Source: Candidatus Desulfofervidaceae bacterium (GTDB lineage Bacteria; Desulfobacterota; Desulfofervidia; Desulfofervidales; Desulfofervidaceae). Taken from it: a stretch of 64,000 nucleotides of DNA. The notes below the pieces were generated by a model. The model was not told the origin of the DNA, searched no databases, and saw only the letters and a program-made list of their open reading frames with translations. The stretch is taken from assembly GCA_027038965.1 (NCBI GenBank), contig JALWFG010000021.1:124001-188000 (forward strand), given 5' to 3'. A program made the translations under genes and the position numbers. Shown piece by piece: positions 35,809 to 46,417 of this stretch. Each line of letters begins with the position of its first letter. Position 1 is the stretch's first letter.

Positions 35809-36978
35809 ATGAAACACATTCGTTTGGCCTACCAATTCATTATTCTGTTCGGGTTAGTAAGCCTCTGTGGTGATATTGTTTACGAAGGTGCCCGAGCAGT
35901 TATAGGCCCATTTTTTGCCACCTTGGGTGCTAGTGCCACCGTTGTAGGAATGGTCGCAGGGCTAGGTGAATTTTTGGGTTATGGATTTCGGCTAATTTCT
36001 GGTTTTCTCTCCGACAGACTAAAGAGATATTGGATGTTCACCTTTTTGGGTTATGGCCTTCTCTTGAGTGTGCCCTTTTTGGCCTTTGCAGGAAATTGGC
36101 CTTTGGCGGCCATGTTTATCATTTTAGAACGCATGGGCAAGGGAATCAGAAGTCCTGCTAGAGATGTCCTACTTTCACATGCTACTGCCAAGGTAGGACA
36201 TGGGACTGGGTTTGGACTGCATGAGGCCTTGGATCAAATTGGCGCCGTTGTTGGCCCCTTGATTGTTGCTTTAGTCTTCTCTTTAAAAAATAGTTATCGT
36301 TTGGGGTTTGCTACCCTATTTCTTCCGGGGTTGCTAACCCTTTTCTTTCTAACCGTGGCCTATAAGAAAAGTGCCACATTAACCTTAGGCCCAGGCATCA
36401 AGGCCAAATTTAAAAGGCCAAAAGGAACTAAGTTGCCTATACCTTTTTGGCTTTATTTAGGCTTTTCTTTTTTCAGTGTGATGGGCTTCGTTACCTTTCA
36501 ATTGATATCTTATCACTTTAAAATCCATTCCATTATTAGTCCAACGCAGATTGCCCTGTACTACGCCTTGGCCATGGGGGTAGATGCCATTGCCGCCCTG
36601 ATTATAGGGAAGATATACGACCAAATTGGATTTAAGTGCCTGTTTATCATTCCCTTTCTGACGTGTTTTTTGCCGTGGTTTGCCTTTTCATTTAATTGCC
36701 ATTTGGCCCTTGGAGGCGTCATCCTTTGGGGAATAATCATTGGTATCCATGAAACCATCATGCGGGCCGGGGTAGCTGATTTGATACCTCTTGATTTTAG
36801 GGGAACTGCTTATGGGCTGTTTAATACCTCTTATGGGCTGGCTTGGTTTATAGGCAACAGTATTTTGGGTCTTCTTTATAGTCGTAAGCCAAATCTTGTT
36901 TGGCCATTTGTTGTACTGGTAGAAACCACTTCTGTCATCTTTATATGGAAAATGATATGGAGATTGAGAAATGTCTAA
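35809..36978 (+). CDS. MFS transporter under fluoride riboswitch control
   Basis: 389-residue major facilitator with about 12 hydrophobic segments. The loop 2-3 motif reads GFRLISGFLSDRLKR (motif A: G...D..D/SDRLKR), and an RMGKGIRSPARD stretch follows in the next segments. It is the first gene after the fluoride switch and overlaps crcB by eight bases, so it is likely made when fluoride is high. Its cargo is unknown: it could export fluoride-related or other anions. The initiation region sits directly beside the terminator hairpin. Confidence 0.85.
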   Translation: MKHIRLAYQFIILFGLVSLCGDIVYEGARAVIGPFFATLGASATVVGMVAGLGEFLGYGFRLISGFLSDRLKRYWMFTFLGYGLLLSVPFLAFAGNWPLAAMFIILERMGKGIRSPARDVLLSHATAKVGHGTGFGLHEALDQIGAVVGPLIVALVFSLKNSYRLGFATLFLPGLLTLFFLTVAYKKSATLTLGPGIKAKFKRPKGTKLPIPFWLYLGFSFFSVMGFVTFQLISYHFKIHSIISPTQIALYYALAMGVDAIAALIIGKIYDQIGFKCLFIIPFLTCFLPWFAFSFNCHLALGGVILWGIIIGIHETIMRAGVADLIPLDFRGTAYGLFNTSYGLAWFIGNSILGLLYSRKPNLVWPFVVLVETTSVIFIWKMIWRLRNV

Positions 36979-37342
36979 TTGGGTTTGGGTAGGAATTGGA
37001 GGTTTTATTGGAGCCATTTTTCGGTATTTATTTAGTGGCTGGATTTATCGCCTTATTGGAACAAACTTTCCCCATGGAACCTTATTTGTCAATGTTTTGG
37101 GCTCATTTTTTCTATGTTGGTTTGTTCCGGCCAGTATGCACACCTTTAATATCAATCCCGGCTTGAGGGCAGCCATCACGGTAGGATTTTGTGGAGCCTT
37201 TACAACTTTTTCTACCTTCAGTTTTGAAACAATTTCCCTTTTACAAGATGGGCACCTTTGGCTTGCAGTTATAAATATTATGAGCAACGTTGGCCTTTGC
37301 ATTTTAGCTGGCTGGATAGGCTTTGGGTTATCTCAACTGTAA
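36971..37342 (+). CDS. crcB: Fluoride channel CrcB (Fluc)
   Basis: 123-residue dual-topology fluoride channel that lowers cytoplasmic fluoride. Four hydrophobic segments. Conserved GGFIGAIFRY, GTLFVNVLGSFFL with the pore Asn, and GFCGAFTTFSTFSFE with the Phe-box and central sodium-site region. Length is normal. The gene sits in a riboswitch operon with the MFS gene upstream and DUF190 downstream. Confidence 0.95.
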   Translation: MSNWVWVGIGGFIGAIFRYLFSGWIYRLIGTNFPHGTLFVNVLGSFFLCWFVPASMHTFNINPGLRAAITVGFCGAFTTFSTFSFETISLLQDGHLWLAVINIMSNVGLCILAGWIGFGLSQL

Positions 37343-37354
37343 AGGGGGAGAGGT

Positions 37355-37705
37355 ATGAAAAAGAGAAAAATTGAAGGTGACCAAATTTGCATGCGAATTT
37401 ATATTGGCGAAAATGACAAGTATCAAAGCAAGCCGCTTTATAAAGCAATTGTAGATTTGCTTCGACAAGAGGGATTCGCAGGGGTTACTGTGTATCGGGC
37501 CATTGCAGGCTATGGCCCAAATAGCTTTTTTCGAACCTCCAGTCTGCTTAGGCTATCGCTAGATTTGCCCATTGTCATAGAGGTAATTGAAGAGCCTTTA
37601 AAGATAGATGCCCTTTTGCCAAAACTAGATGAGATGGTCAAGGCAGGTATGATTACCTTACAAAAGGTGCATGTCCTCATTTATCGTTCTGATAAAATCA
37701 GCTAG
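37355..37705 (+). CDS. DUF190 family protein
   Basis: 116 residues. MRIYIGENDKYQSKPLYKAIVDLLRQEGFAGVTVYRAIAGYG and DLPIVIEVIEE are typical of DUF190, a PII-like small protein often encoded beside crcB. GGGGGAGAGG precedes the start. It may regulate or assist the fluoride channel; this is inferred only from gene neighbourhood. Confidence 0.9.
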   Translation: MKKRKIEGDQICMRIYIGENDKYQSKPLYKAIVDLLRQEGFAGVTVYRAIAGYGPNSFFRTSSLLRLSLDLPIVIEVIEEPLKIDALLPKLDEMVKAGMITLQKVHVLIYRSDKIS

Positions 37706-37732
37706 AATAAATTGGAAAACAGGGCGATAAAG

Positions 37733-38491
37733 ATGATGCCCAACTGGCTTGATACCCAAAAGGTTCTGGAATTTGTTTGGGATCGCTATAAAGAAAATGG
37801 CGGTTTTGCCATGACCCCTCTACTACCTGCCACACTTGAGGATACCTATTTGGCGGTGAAGATTTTAAGGCTTTTAAAGGTCCCTTTACCAAAGGAAACT
37901 AGAAATTATATCTTGGGCCTTAAATGGGAAGATCATTCCATGCCCAAGAATTTATATCAACTGGCAAGGCTTTATAAGGTGATAAAGATAGACATCCCCA
38001 AAAGCAGGCTTTTACAACCTATTAAATCTTTAGCTCAAAGTCATTTAGGGCTTGAACACTATAGCTATCTGTTGCGTATAACTAAGCTGTGCCGTTTGGA
38101 CAACATTAAGGCCAAAATTTGCTCGGCTTTATCTATTTCTCCTAAAAACTGGCAGGTATTGAAGGAGCTTTATTTCTATTGGTATATTGCTAGAATTTGC
38201 AAGCTTAATTTGTCTCCCCAAAACATTCTTTGGATAAGGCAATGTCAAAATGGAGATGGTGGCTTTGGATTTATGCCCCATACCACCTCATTTTTGGAAA
38301 ATACTTATTATGCCTTAACTATGCTTTCCTTCTTCAAAAAGATGCCTTTAAGACCAGACCTATGTCTCAAATTCATCCGATGTTGTTATATACCTAACAA
38401 AGGAGCCTTTGCCCGCAGTCCAGGTGGCGTAGTCTTTCTAGAAAGCACCTATTATGGATTAGCAGCCTTAAGTTTGTTGGATCCAATATAA
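37733..38491 (+). CDS. Terpenoid-cyclase/prenyltransferase-like repeat protein
   Basis: About 252 residues with repeats of the alpha/alpha toroid type: GGFAMTPLLPATLEDTYLAVKIL, then NGDGGFGFMPHTTSFLENTYYALTML and AFARSPGGVVFLESTYYGLAAL. These resemble the QxxxGGF-type repeats of prenyltransferase beta subunits and squalene-hopene cyclases, but the protein is too short to be a full cyclase. I start at ATG 37733 in preference to a TTG 21 bases earlier. It is 27 bases past DUF190, so it probably belongs to the fluoride operon. The function is unknown. Confidence 0.7.
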   Translation: MMPNWLDTQKVLEFVWDRYKENGGFAMTPLLPATLEDTYLAVKILRLLKVPLPKETRNYILGLKWEDHSMPKNLYQLARLYKVIKIDIPKSRLLQPIKSLAQSHLGLEHYSYLLRITKLCRLDNIKAKICSALSISPKNWQVLKELYFYWYIARICKLNLSPQNILWIRQCQNGDGGFGFMPHTTSFLENTYYALTMLSFFKKMPLRPDLCLKFIRCCYIPNKGAFARSPGGVVFLESTYYGLAALSLLDPI

Positions 38492-38499
38492 AAAAATGG

Positions 38500-39581
<1,082 letters not shown>

Positions 39582-39640
39582 AGAGGATTAAAATTAAGGT
39601 ATAAGAGCTATTTACAAATCACAAACTCGGAGGAGAAAGC

Positions 39641-40837
39641 ATGCTCTATATCAACGAACTTAATATTAAAGGAAAACGGGTTTTTATTCGAGTTGACTGT
39701 AATGTTCCTTTGGATAATAACCTCAATATTACTGATGATACTAGAATCCGCCGTATTTTACCTACAGTTAATTATGCCCTTGATGAAGATGCTTCCATTA
39801 TTCTAGCTTCTCATTTAGGACGCCCTAAAGGAAAAAGAATTCCAGAGATGAGCTTAGCACCTGTAGTAAAGCGGCTTAGTCGCTTATTGCACAAAGAGGT
39901 TAAACTGGCCCCTGACTGTGTGGGAGAAGAGGTAAGGAAAATGGTTTCAGAGATGAAACCCGGAGATGTGATTTTTTTAGAAAATCTTCGTTTTCACCCT
40001 GGAGAAACAAAAAATGACGCTGAATTTGCAAAAGAATTGGCCAGTCTAGCCCCTATTTATATCAACGATGCCTTTGCGGTATCTCATCGGGCTCATGCCT
40101 CGGTGGTGGGCATTACGGAATATGTTGAACAATGTGCCGCAGGTTTTCTTTTAAAAGACGAATTAACCTATTTTCATCGGGCCTTAGAAGACCCTGCTCG
40201 CCCACTAGTAGCGGTTATTGGAGGAAGCAAGGTCTCTAGCAAATTAGAGGCCTTAGAAAATTTACTCAATCGGGTAGACAAAATGATCATTGGAGGGGCT
40301 ATGGCCAATACCTTTTTAAAGGCCTTGAAATACGATGTAGGAAATTCCTTTGTAGAAGATGACCTTTTAGAGACTGCTAAGAGACTAGTGAAAAAGGCGA
40401 GAAACAATGGCGTCAAATTGTATCTTCCCGTTGATTGCGTAGTGGCTGAAGCCATAGAACCAAAGGCTGAAACCAAAATTGTTCCTATTCAAGAGGTTCC
40501 CAAGCGGTGGTTTATTTTAGATATTGGCCCTGCTACAACTACCTTGTTTGCCGAAGCCATTCAAAGCGCCCGAACCATTGTGTGGAATGGACCTATGGGG
40601 GCCTTCGAGATGGATGCCTTTAGCAGGGGAACAATGGAGATGGTTCGTATTATCGCCAACACTTATGCCTTAACCATTGTTGGCGGTGGAGATACAGATG
40701 TAGCCATTCACCGGGCAGGGGCATCAGATAAGTTTTCTTACATTTCAACCGGTGGAGGTGCATTTTTAGAACTACTGGAGGGTAAGACCTTGCCTGGAGT
40801 AGCAGCCTTAGAAAAATGTTCCAAGGAGAGGAAATAA
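39641..40837 (+). CDS. pgk: Phosphoglycerate kinase
   Basis: Interconverts 1,3-bisphosphoglycerate and 3-phosphoglycerate with ADP/ATP. 398 residues with [38 protein letters not shown] and the nucleotide-site [20 protein letters not shown] precedes the ATG. It shares one base with tpiA. Confidence 0.96.
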   Translation: MLYINELNIKGKRVFIRVDCNVPLDNNLNITDDTRIRRILPTVNYALDEDASIILASHLGRPKGKRIPEMSLAPVVKRLSRLLHKEVKLAPDCVGEEVRKMVSEMKPGDVIFLENLRFHPGETKNDAEFAKELASLAPIYINDAFAVSHRAHASVVGITEYVEQCAAGFLLKDELTYFHRALEDPARPLVAVIGGSKVSSKLEALENLLNRVDKMIIGGAMANTFLKALKYDVGNSFVEDDLLETAKRLVKKARNNGVKLYLPVDCVVAEAIEPKAETKIVPIQEVPKRWFILDIGPATTTLFAEAIQSARTIVWNGPMGAFEMDAFSRGTMEMVRIIANTYALTIVGGGDTDVAIHRAGASDKFSYISTGGGAFLELLEGKTLPGVAALEKCSKERK

Positions 40838-41598
40838 TGAAGAGAAAACCCTTTATTGCTGGTAACTGGAAGATGCATAAAACTATCGCTGAAGCCGTCT
40901 CTTTGGTAACTTCTATTATTGAGAAACTTCCCAATCCTGAACAAGTTGAAGTGGGAGTTGCTCCCCCTTTTACAGCCTTATCGGCCGTGGCCGCTAGAAT
41001 TGGGAATTCGGCCTTGAAGTTGGTAGCCCAAAACGTGTTTTGGGAAAAGGAAGGGGCCTACACAGGAGAAATTTCTCCTTTGATGTTAAAGGATGTGGGC
41101 TGTGAATATGTAATTGTAGGGCATTCAGAAAGAAGGCAAATTTTTAGAGAAACAGATGAAATGATCAATAAAAAGATTAAGGCCGTTCTTTCCTTTGGCT
41201 TGAAGCCTATTTTATGTGTGGGAGAAACATTAGAACAAAGGCAGAAGGGATATACCTTTGAAATAGTCAAATCTCAACTTTTAAAAGGATTAGAAGGGTT
41301 GAGTTCCGAACATGTTTTAAAAACAACAATTGCCTATGAGCCAGTTTGGGCTATCGGAACAGGCAAAACAGCATCTCCTTCTCAGGCTCAAGAAGTGCAC
41401 CACTTTTTAAGGGGCATTTTAGGCAAAAAATGGGACAAAGAGGTTGCAGGTAGCATTAGAATATTGTATGGTGGTAGTGTTAAACCTGACAATGTAAAAT
41501 CCTTAATGCAGCAGCCAGACATTGATGGCGGTTTAGTAGGAGGAGCTAGCTTAAAGGCTGAAAGTTTCCTTCAGGTTTGTAGTTTTATGGAGGTTTGA
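40837..41598 (+). CDS. tpiA: Triosephosphate isomerase
   Basis: 253 residues. Active-site Lys in AGNWKMHKT, His in VGHSERR and Glu in AYEPVWAIGTGKTA are present, with the phosphate loop YGGSVKPDN. I start at [11 protein letters not shown], where the ATG overlaps the pgk stop (TAATG) and follows AAGGAGAGG. Confidence 0.96.
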   Translation: MKRKPFIAGNWKMHKTIAEAVSLVTSIIEKLPNPEQVEVGVAPPFTALSAVAARIGNSALKLVAQNVFWEKEGAYTGEISPLMLKDVGCEYVIVGHSERRQIFRETDEMINKKIKAVLSFGLKPILCVGETLEQRQKGYTFEIVKSQLLKGLEGLSSEHVLKTTIAYEPVWAIGTGKTASPSQAQEVHHFLRGILGKKWDKEVAGSIRILYGGSVKPDNVKSLMQQPDIDGGLVGGASLKAESFLQVCSFMEV

Positions 41599-41601
41599 AG
41601 T

Positions 41602-41943
41602 ATGTTTACGGCATTAGTCATAATACATGTAATCATTTGTATTTCCCTTATATTCATTGTGCTTTTACAGCGTAGTCGTGGGGCTGAAATGGGAGTGACC
41701 TTTGGAGGTGCCAGTCAAACATTGTTTGGGGCTGGTGGGTCTATGGACTTTCTTAACAAGGTAACTACCGGGTTGGCAGTGCTCTTTTTCATCACCTCTT
41801 TGGGCTTAACATATCTATCTGCCCATCGGTCTGAAGTCCCTGCAATTAAAAACATCCCTGTAGCCCCTGTCCAAAAGGCACCAACTAAACCAATAACCCC
41901 TGTTAAGCCCTTGACGAATAAGGTTAATTCAGATAAAAAATAA
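41602..41943 (+). CDS. secG: Preprotein translocase subunit SecG
   Basis: 113 residues with two membrane segments and the conserved LLQRSRGAEMGVTFGGASQTLFG loop between them. It is part of SecYEG. The C-terminal 40 residues are a Pro/Lys-rich tail. The tpiA-secG-tRNA-Leu order is common in many bacteria. Confidence 0.94.
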   Translation: MFTALVIIHVIICISLIFIVLLQRSRGAEMGVTFGGASQTLFGAGGSMDFLNKVTTGLAVLFFITSLGLTYLSAHRSEVPAIKNIPVAPVQKAPTKPITPVKPLTNKVNSDKK

Positions 41944-41949
41944 GGGCGT

Positions 41950-42038
41950 GCCGAAGTGGTGGAATTGGCAGACACGCTGTCTTGAGGGGGCAGTGGGCGT
42001 TTTAGCCCGTGCGGGTTCGAATCCCGCCTTCGGCACCA
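41950..42038 (+). tRNA. tRNA-Leu (anticodon GAG)
   Basis: Acceptor GCCGAAG pairs with CTTCGGC. The D-arm, a long class II variable arm, GGTTCGAATCC in the T-arm and an encoded CCA end are present. Anticodon stem CTGTC/GGCAG closes loop TTGAGGG, giving GAG at 41984-41986. Confidence 0.96.
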
Positions 42039-42158
42039 TTTTCATTTACTCCTTTTAACATCCAACAAAAGGTTTTTTTGCAGCCTTCCTCTGGTTTACT
42101 CTGATATCAAGAAGATTCGTGTGATAAACGATGAGTTATACGTGGGCTTTCAGGACAA

Positions 42159-42434
42159 CTACTTAATAACCTTTAGATGAGATTTTGCCTTGGCTTTATT
42201 TTTAGAGTGAATGGCCTTCTGAGAAGTAAGGTTTCTCTTTAGCATCTGCTCATTAAACATCAAATTCTTTGCCTTGACTCCGTTAATCATAAAAAGCACC
42301 AGGACTGCCCTCTCCCACTCCCGAGTAGGTTCAAAATTATTTACCTTTTGCCGATACTTTTCCAAAAGACTCGTTAGGGACGCCTCATCAAGGTTGAGAA
42401 GCTGATCCGCCAGGCGATTCAGCAAGGATTCCAT
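42159..42434 (-). CDS. Small hypothetical protein coupled to rpiB-glyA
   Basis: Unrecognised 91-residue basic protein: an amphipathic helical N-terminus ([29 protein letters not shown]), a Trp-containing middle (TREWERAVLVLFMING) and a Lys-rich tail. The ATG overlaps the stop of rpiB-glyA by one base, and GGAGG lies eight bases upstream inside that gene, so translation is coupled. Likely a real gene at the end of the lipid/translation operon; possibly nucleic-acid binding because of its tail, which is speculative. Confidence 0.65.
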   Translation of the reverse strand: MESLLNRLADQLLNLDEASLTSLLEKYRQKVNNFEPTREWERAVLVLFMINGVKAKNLMFNEQMLKRNLTSQKAIHSKNKAKAKSHLKVIK

Positions 42435-44134
42435 TAATATGTCCTCCAAGCAAAAAGTGGAAATTCAGCACAAAATTCGATAACCTCTTTTTTCACCTTA
42501 GAGATTTGGTCCTGGTTATTAACATCAGAAAGGACCCTGAGGATAAAATCAGCAATAATTTCCATTTCCTTTTCCTTCATTCCTCTAGTGGTTACGGCTG
42601 GGGTCCCTATCCGAATTCCACTAGTAATAAAGGGACTTTGCTTGTCAAAAGGAATGGCATTTTTGTTTACGGTAATGCCCGCTGCGTCAAGGGCCCTTTC
42701 AGCCTCCTTACCTGTAATGCCTTTATCAGTCAAATCTACCAAAAAAAGATGATTATCTGTTCCACCAGAGACCAATCGGTACCCTGCACTTTTTAACTTC
42801 TGAGCCAGGGTTTGGGCATTACGCACCACCTGTTTTTGATATTCCTTAAAACTGTCCGTTAAGGCCTCTTTGAAGGCCAAGGCCTTGGCCGCAATAATAT
42901 GCATCATCGGCCCTCCCTGAATGCCTGGAAAGGTGCTTTTATTAAGGGCCTTAGCAAATTCTTCCTTGGCCAGCACAAAACCACCCCTAGGGCCACGCAT
43001 CGTCTTATGGGTTGTAGAGGTCACAAAATGGGCATAGGGCACAGGGGAAGGGTGAACACCTGCAGCGATAAGCCCTGCAATATGGGCCATATCTACCATA
43101 AAATAGGCATCTACTTCATCCGCTATCTCTCTAAACTTTTTGAAGTCAATTACCCTAGGATAAGCGCTGGCACCAGCAAGGATTAACTTAGGTCTATGTT
43201 CCAAAGCCAAACGCCTTACTTCATCATAATCGATGGTTTCTGTCTCCTTAGAAACTCCATAAGAAACAATATTATAAATTTGGCCGGAAAAATTTACAGG
43301 ACTACCGTGACTTAGATGCCCGCCATGAGGTAAACTCATGCTTAGAATGGTATCCCCTGGTTTAAGAATACTGAAATAGACTGCCATGTTGGCCTGGGTG
43401 CCAGAATGAGGCTGAACATTGGCATACTCGGCCCCAAAAATCTGTTTTACCCTCTGGATTGCCAAATCTTCAGCAATATCCACATAATCACAGCCTCCAT
43501 AATACCGCCTTCCTGGATACCCTTCGGCATATTTATGGGTCATGACACTGGCCATTACCTGGCGTACCCAAGGACTGGCAATGTTCTCAGAGGCAATAAG
43601 TTCAAGCTTATACTTCTGACGATTCCATTCCCCCTCCAAGGCACTCACCAAATCAGGGTCAAATCGCTTAAGATAACTGTAATCATCAACCACATGGTAT
43701 TCTGTATCAATTTGCTCTATCCGCCGGGTATGCCGCCCCCCAGCAAATTCTGTATCAAGCCAGGCATTTAGAATCTCTAAGGCCCGACCTTCACCAATAT
43801 CCCGTTGGCCCAAAACAAGAACATTGGCGTTATTGTGCTCCCGACTGGCCCGAGCCAAAAAGGCATTATTACACAAAGCTGCCCTTACACCCGGAAGGCG
43901 ATTGGCTACAATGGACATCCCAATGCCACTGCCACATACCAAAATTCCCTTACTAAATTCCTTACTTGCTATCCGCTGAGCCACCTGTTTTGCAAAGTAT
44001 GGATAATCCACTGAATCTTCAGAGTTCGTCCCTACATCAACTACTTCATATCCCCTGCTCTGAAGCGTCTGTTTAACAAATTCCTTAAGCTTGTATCCCG
44101 CATGATCTGAACCAATAATAATCTTGTTATTCAT
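42434..44134 (-). CDS. Fused ribose-5-phosphate isomerase B / serine hydroxymethyltransferase
   Basis: 566 residues holding two complete enzymes. Residues 1-~148 are Rpi[11 protein letters not shown], catalytic Cys67 in [12 protein letters not shown], and [12 protein letters not shown]. Residues ~150-566 are Gly[35 protein letters not shown] and PLP Lys377 in [12 protein letters not shown]. There is no Met or stop in the joining region ([21 protein letters not shown]). The ATG at 44134 follows GAGGGTAAAA and overlaps the fabF end by eight bases. It would link pentose phosphate and one-carbon metabolism physically. Separate adjacent rpiB and glyA genes are the usual arrangement. Confidence 0.93.
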   Translation of the reverse strand: MNNKIIIGSDHAGYKLKEFVKQTLQSRGYEVVDVGTNSEDSVDYPYFAKQVAQRIASKEFSKGILVCGSGIGMSIVANRLPGVRAALCNNAFLARASREHNNANVLVLGQRDIGEGRALEILNAWLDTEFAGGRHTRRIEQIDTEYHVVDDYSYLKRFDPDLVSALEGEWNRQKYKLELIASENIASPWVRQVMASVMTHKYAEGYPGRRYYGGCDYVDIAEDLAIQRVKQIFGAEYANVQPHSGTQANMAVYFSILKPGDTILSMSLPHGGHLSHGSPVNFSGQIYNIVSYGVSKETETIDYDEVRRLALEHRPKLILAGASAYPRVIDFKKFREIADEVDAYFMVDMAHIAGLIAAGVHPSPVPYAHFVTSTTHKTMRGPRGGFVLAKEEFAKALNKSTFPGIQGGPMMHIIAAKALAFKEALTDSFKEYQKQVVRNAQTLAQKLKSAGYRLVSGGTDNHLFLVDLTDKGITGKEAERALDAAGITVNKNAIPFDKQSPFITSGIRIGTPAVTTRGMKEKEMEIIADFILRVLSDVNNQDQISKVKKEVIEFCAEFPLFAWRTY

Positions 44135-45386
44135 TTTTACCCTCACCACTTGGATTAAACTTTTTAAAAACTAGTGTGGCATTGGTTCCACCAAAACCAA
44201 ACGAGTTAGACATAGCAATGTTAACATTAGCCTTTCTGGCCTGATTAGGCACATAGTCCAAATCGCACTCCGGATCAGGATGTTCATAATTGATGGTCGG
44301 AGGAATAATCCCTGTCTGAATAGTCAATACTGTAAACACGGCCTCAATCCCTCCAGCCCCACCTAAAAGATGTCCGGTCATAGATTTGGTAGAACTAATT
44401 GGAATTTTATAGGCATATTCTTTAAATACCTTCTTAACGGCTTTGGTTTCACAAATATCATTTAATTTAGTAGAAGTGCCGTGGGCATTAATATAATCCA
44501 CCTCTTCAGGCTGAATACCGGCATCGTTCAAGGCATTTTTCATACAAAGTACTGTACCTTTACCCTCTTGATCTGGGGCAGTAATGTGGTAGGCATCACA
44601 ACTAGCACCATATCCCACCATCTCGGCATAAATTGGCGCTCCTCTCTCTAGGGCATGATTTAATTCCTCTAGAATCAAAATCCCCGCCCCTTCACCCACA
44701 ACAAATCCATCTCGTTCATTGTCAAACGGTCTAGAGGCCTTTTGAGGGTCGTCATTGCGTGTAGAAAGTGCCTTCATAGCACAAAACCCAGCAAAACAGA
44801 GAGGGGCAATAGTCGCTTCAGCTCCTCCAACCACCATTACATCTGCCCGTCCAGATTTTATATAATTATATCCCTCGCCTATGGCATGAGCACCCGAGGC
44901 ACAAGCACTAGTAGTACATAAATTAACGCCACTTAAATTGAACTCAATTGCTACTTGACCAGCCGCCATATTGGTAATAATCATAGGAACAAAAAAGGGC
45001 GATACCTTACCTGGGCCTCTTTCTAATAAGACCTTGTGGTAGTGTTCAATATAGGGTAATCCACCTAAACCAACGCCAATAATTGCTCCACTTCGCTCCG
45101 AAAGCTCGTCATCAATTTTAAGTTTAGAATCCTCTATTGCCATCCGGGTAGCAGCCAGGGCATATTGAATAAACAAATCCATACGCTTTATCTGCTTCCT
45201 CGCAATAAATTCTTCGGGTTTGAACCCCTTTATCTCCCCAGCAATCTTAGAGGGATATTCAGAGGCATCAAATTTGGTCACTACATCAATCCCTGACTTG
45301 CCTGCACAAATAGCTTCCCAGCTTTCTTTTACCCCAATCCCTACTGGAGTAACTAAACCAATCCCTGTAACTACAACCCGGCGCAA
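44127..45386 (-). CDS. fabF: Beta-ketoacyl-ACP synthase II
   Basis: Elongating condensing enzyme of type II fatty acid synthesis, 419 residues. Catalytic Cys in [13 protein letters not shown], His in [11 protein letters not shown] and His in [11 protein letters not shown]. It starts with TTG after GGGAGG. It lies 12 bases after acpP and is coupled to rpiB-glyA. Confidence 0.95.
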   Translation of the reverse strand: MRRVVVTGIGLVTPVGIGVKESWEAICAGKSGIDVVTKFDASEYPSKIAGEIKGFKPEEFIARKQIKRMDLFIQYALAATRMAIEDSKLKIDDELSERSGAIIGVGLGGLPYIEHYHKVLLERGPGKVSPFFVPMIITNMAAGQVAIEFNLSGVNLCTTSACASGAHAIGEGYNYIKSGRADVMVVGGAEATIAPLCFAGFCAMKALSTRNDDPQKASRPFDNERDGFVVGEGAGILILEELNHALERGAPIYAEMVGYGASCDAYHITAPDQEGKGTVLCMKNALNDAGIQPEEVDYINAHGTSTKLNDICETKAVKKVFKEYAYKIPISSTKSMTGHLLGGAGGIEAVFTVLTIQTGIIPPTINYEHPDPECDLDYVPNQARKANVNIAMSNSFGFGGTNATLVFKKFNPSGEGKNE

Positions 45387-45398
45387 TGTAAACCTCCC

Positions 45399-45641
45399 TT
45401 ATTCTCCTTTGGCATGTGTTTTCACATAATCAATGGCATCTTGAACCGTGCGAATCTTCTCGGCCTCTTCTTCAGGAACCTCTATTCCAAACTCCTCTTC
45501 CATGGCCATAATTAACTCCACCAAATCCAAAGAATCGGCATCTAAGTCTTCCACAAAAGAGGCATTAGGAGTAACCTCCTCAGGATCTACTCCCAACTGA
45601 TTCACAATGATTTCTTTCACCTTTTCTTCTACACTAGCCAT
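45399..45641 (-). CDS. acpP: Acyl carrier protein
   Basis: 80-residue acidic ACP with the phosphopantetheine Ser in the motif [18 protein letters not shown] precedes the ATG. It lies between fabG and fabF in the operon. Confidence 0.96.
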   Translation of the reverse strand: MASVEEKVKEIIVNQLGVDPEEVTPNASFVEDLDADSLDLVELIMAMEEEFGIEVPEEEAEKIRTVQDAIDYVKTHAKGE

Positions 45642-45679
45642 TTCACTCCTCCTTACTATTAGTGTTAATCCGTTTTTAA

Positions 45680-46417
45680 TTAGACATACATACCACCATT
45701 AACATGGATAACCTGCCCCGTAATATAAGCAGCGGCATCTGAAACCAAAAAAGCTACAGTTTCAGCTACTTCTTCTGGTTTCCCAAAACGCTTTAAAGGA
45801 ATCATTTCCAGCATGTATCCTTTTATTTTATCAGAGAGCCCTGCGGTCATGTCCGTTTCAATAAAACCTGGAGCAACGGCATTCACCGTAATGCCCTTTG
45901 GGGCCAATTCCTTAGCCAGGGCCTTGGTAAGCCCGATAAGCCCTGCCTTTGAAGCCACATAATTTGCCTGCCCTATATTGCCCATAAAGGCCACTACAGA
46001 ACTAATATTTACAACTCTCCCAAATTTCTGTTTTAACATTGGCCTTACTACGGCCTTAATACAATTGAAGGCCCCTTTTAAGTTTATCTCAATGACCCTA
46101 TCCCAATCCTGCTCCTTCATACGCATAATGAGGTTATCTTTGGTAATACCAGCATTGTTAATTAAATAGTCTACCCTGCCAAATTTGTCAAAGATGTTTT
46201 CAAATGCCTTTTGAGTAGCTTCGTAATCACTCACATCAAACTGATAGGCATAGGCCTCGCCACCTTCTGCCTTTATTTTCCCTATAACTTCATAGGCCGC
46301 CTTTTCTCCATGGACATAGGTAACAATTACCCTAGCTCCTTCCTGAGCCAGTCTTATAGCAATTGCCCTCCCAATGCCCCTAGAACCACCTGTTACGACA
46401 GCCACCCTCTCAGACAT
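45680..46417 (-). CDS. fabG: 3-oxoacyl-ACP reductase
   Basis: 245-residue short-chain dehydrogenase reducing beta-ketoacyl-ACP with [16 protein letters not shown] cofactor motif, NNAGIT, Ser in VNISSVVAF and Tyr/Lys in YVASKAG. It overlaps etfA by eight bases. Confidence 0.94.
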   Translation of the reverse strand: MSERVAVVTGGSRGIGRAIAIRLAQEGARVIVTYVHGEKAAYEVIGKIKAEGGEAYAYQFDVSDYEATQKAFENIFDKFGRVDYLINNAGITKDNLIMRMKEQDWDRVIEINLKGAFNCIKAVVRPMLKQKFGRVVNISSVVAFMGNIGQANYVASKAGLIGLTKALAKELAPKGITVNAVAPGFIETDMTAGLSDKIKGYMLEMIPLKRFGKPEEVAETVAFLVSDAAAYITGQVIHVNGGMYV

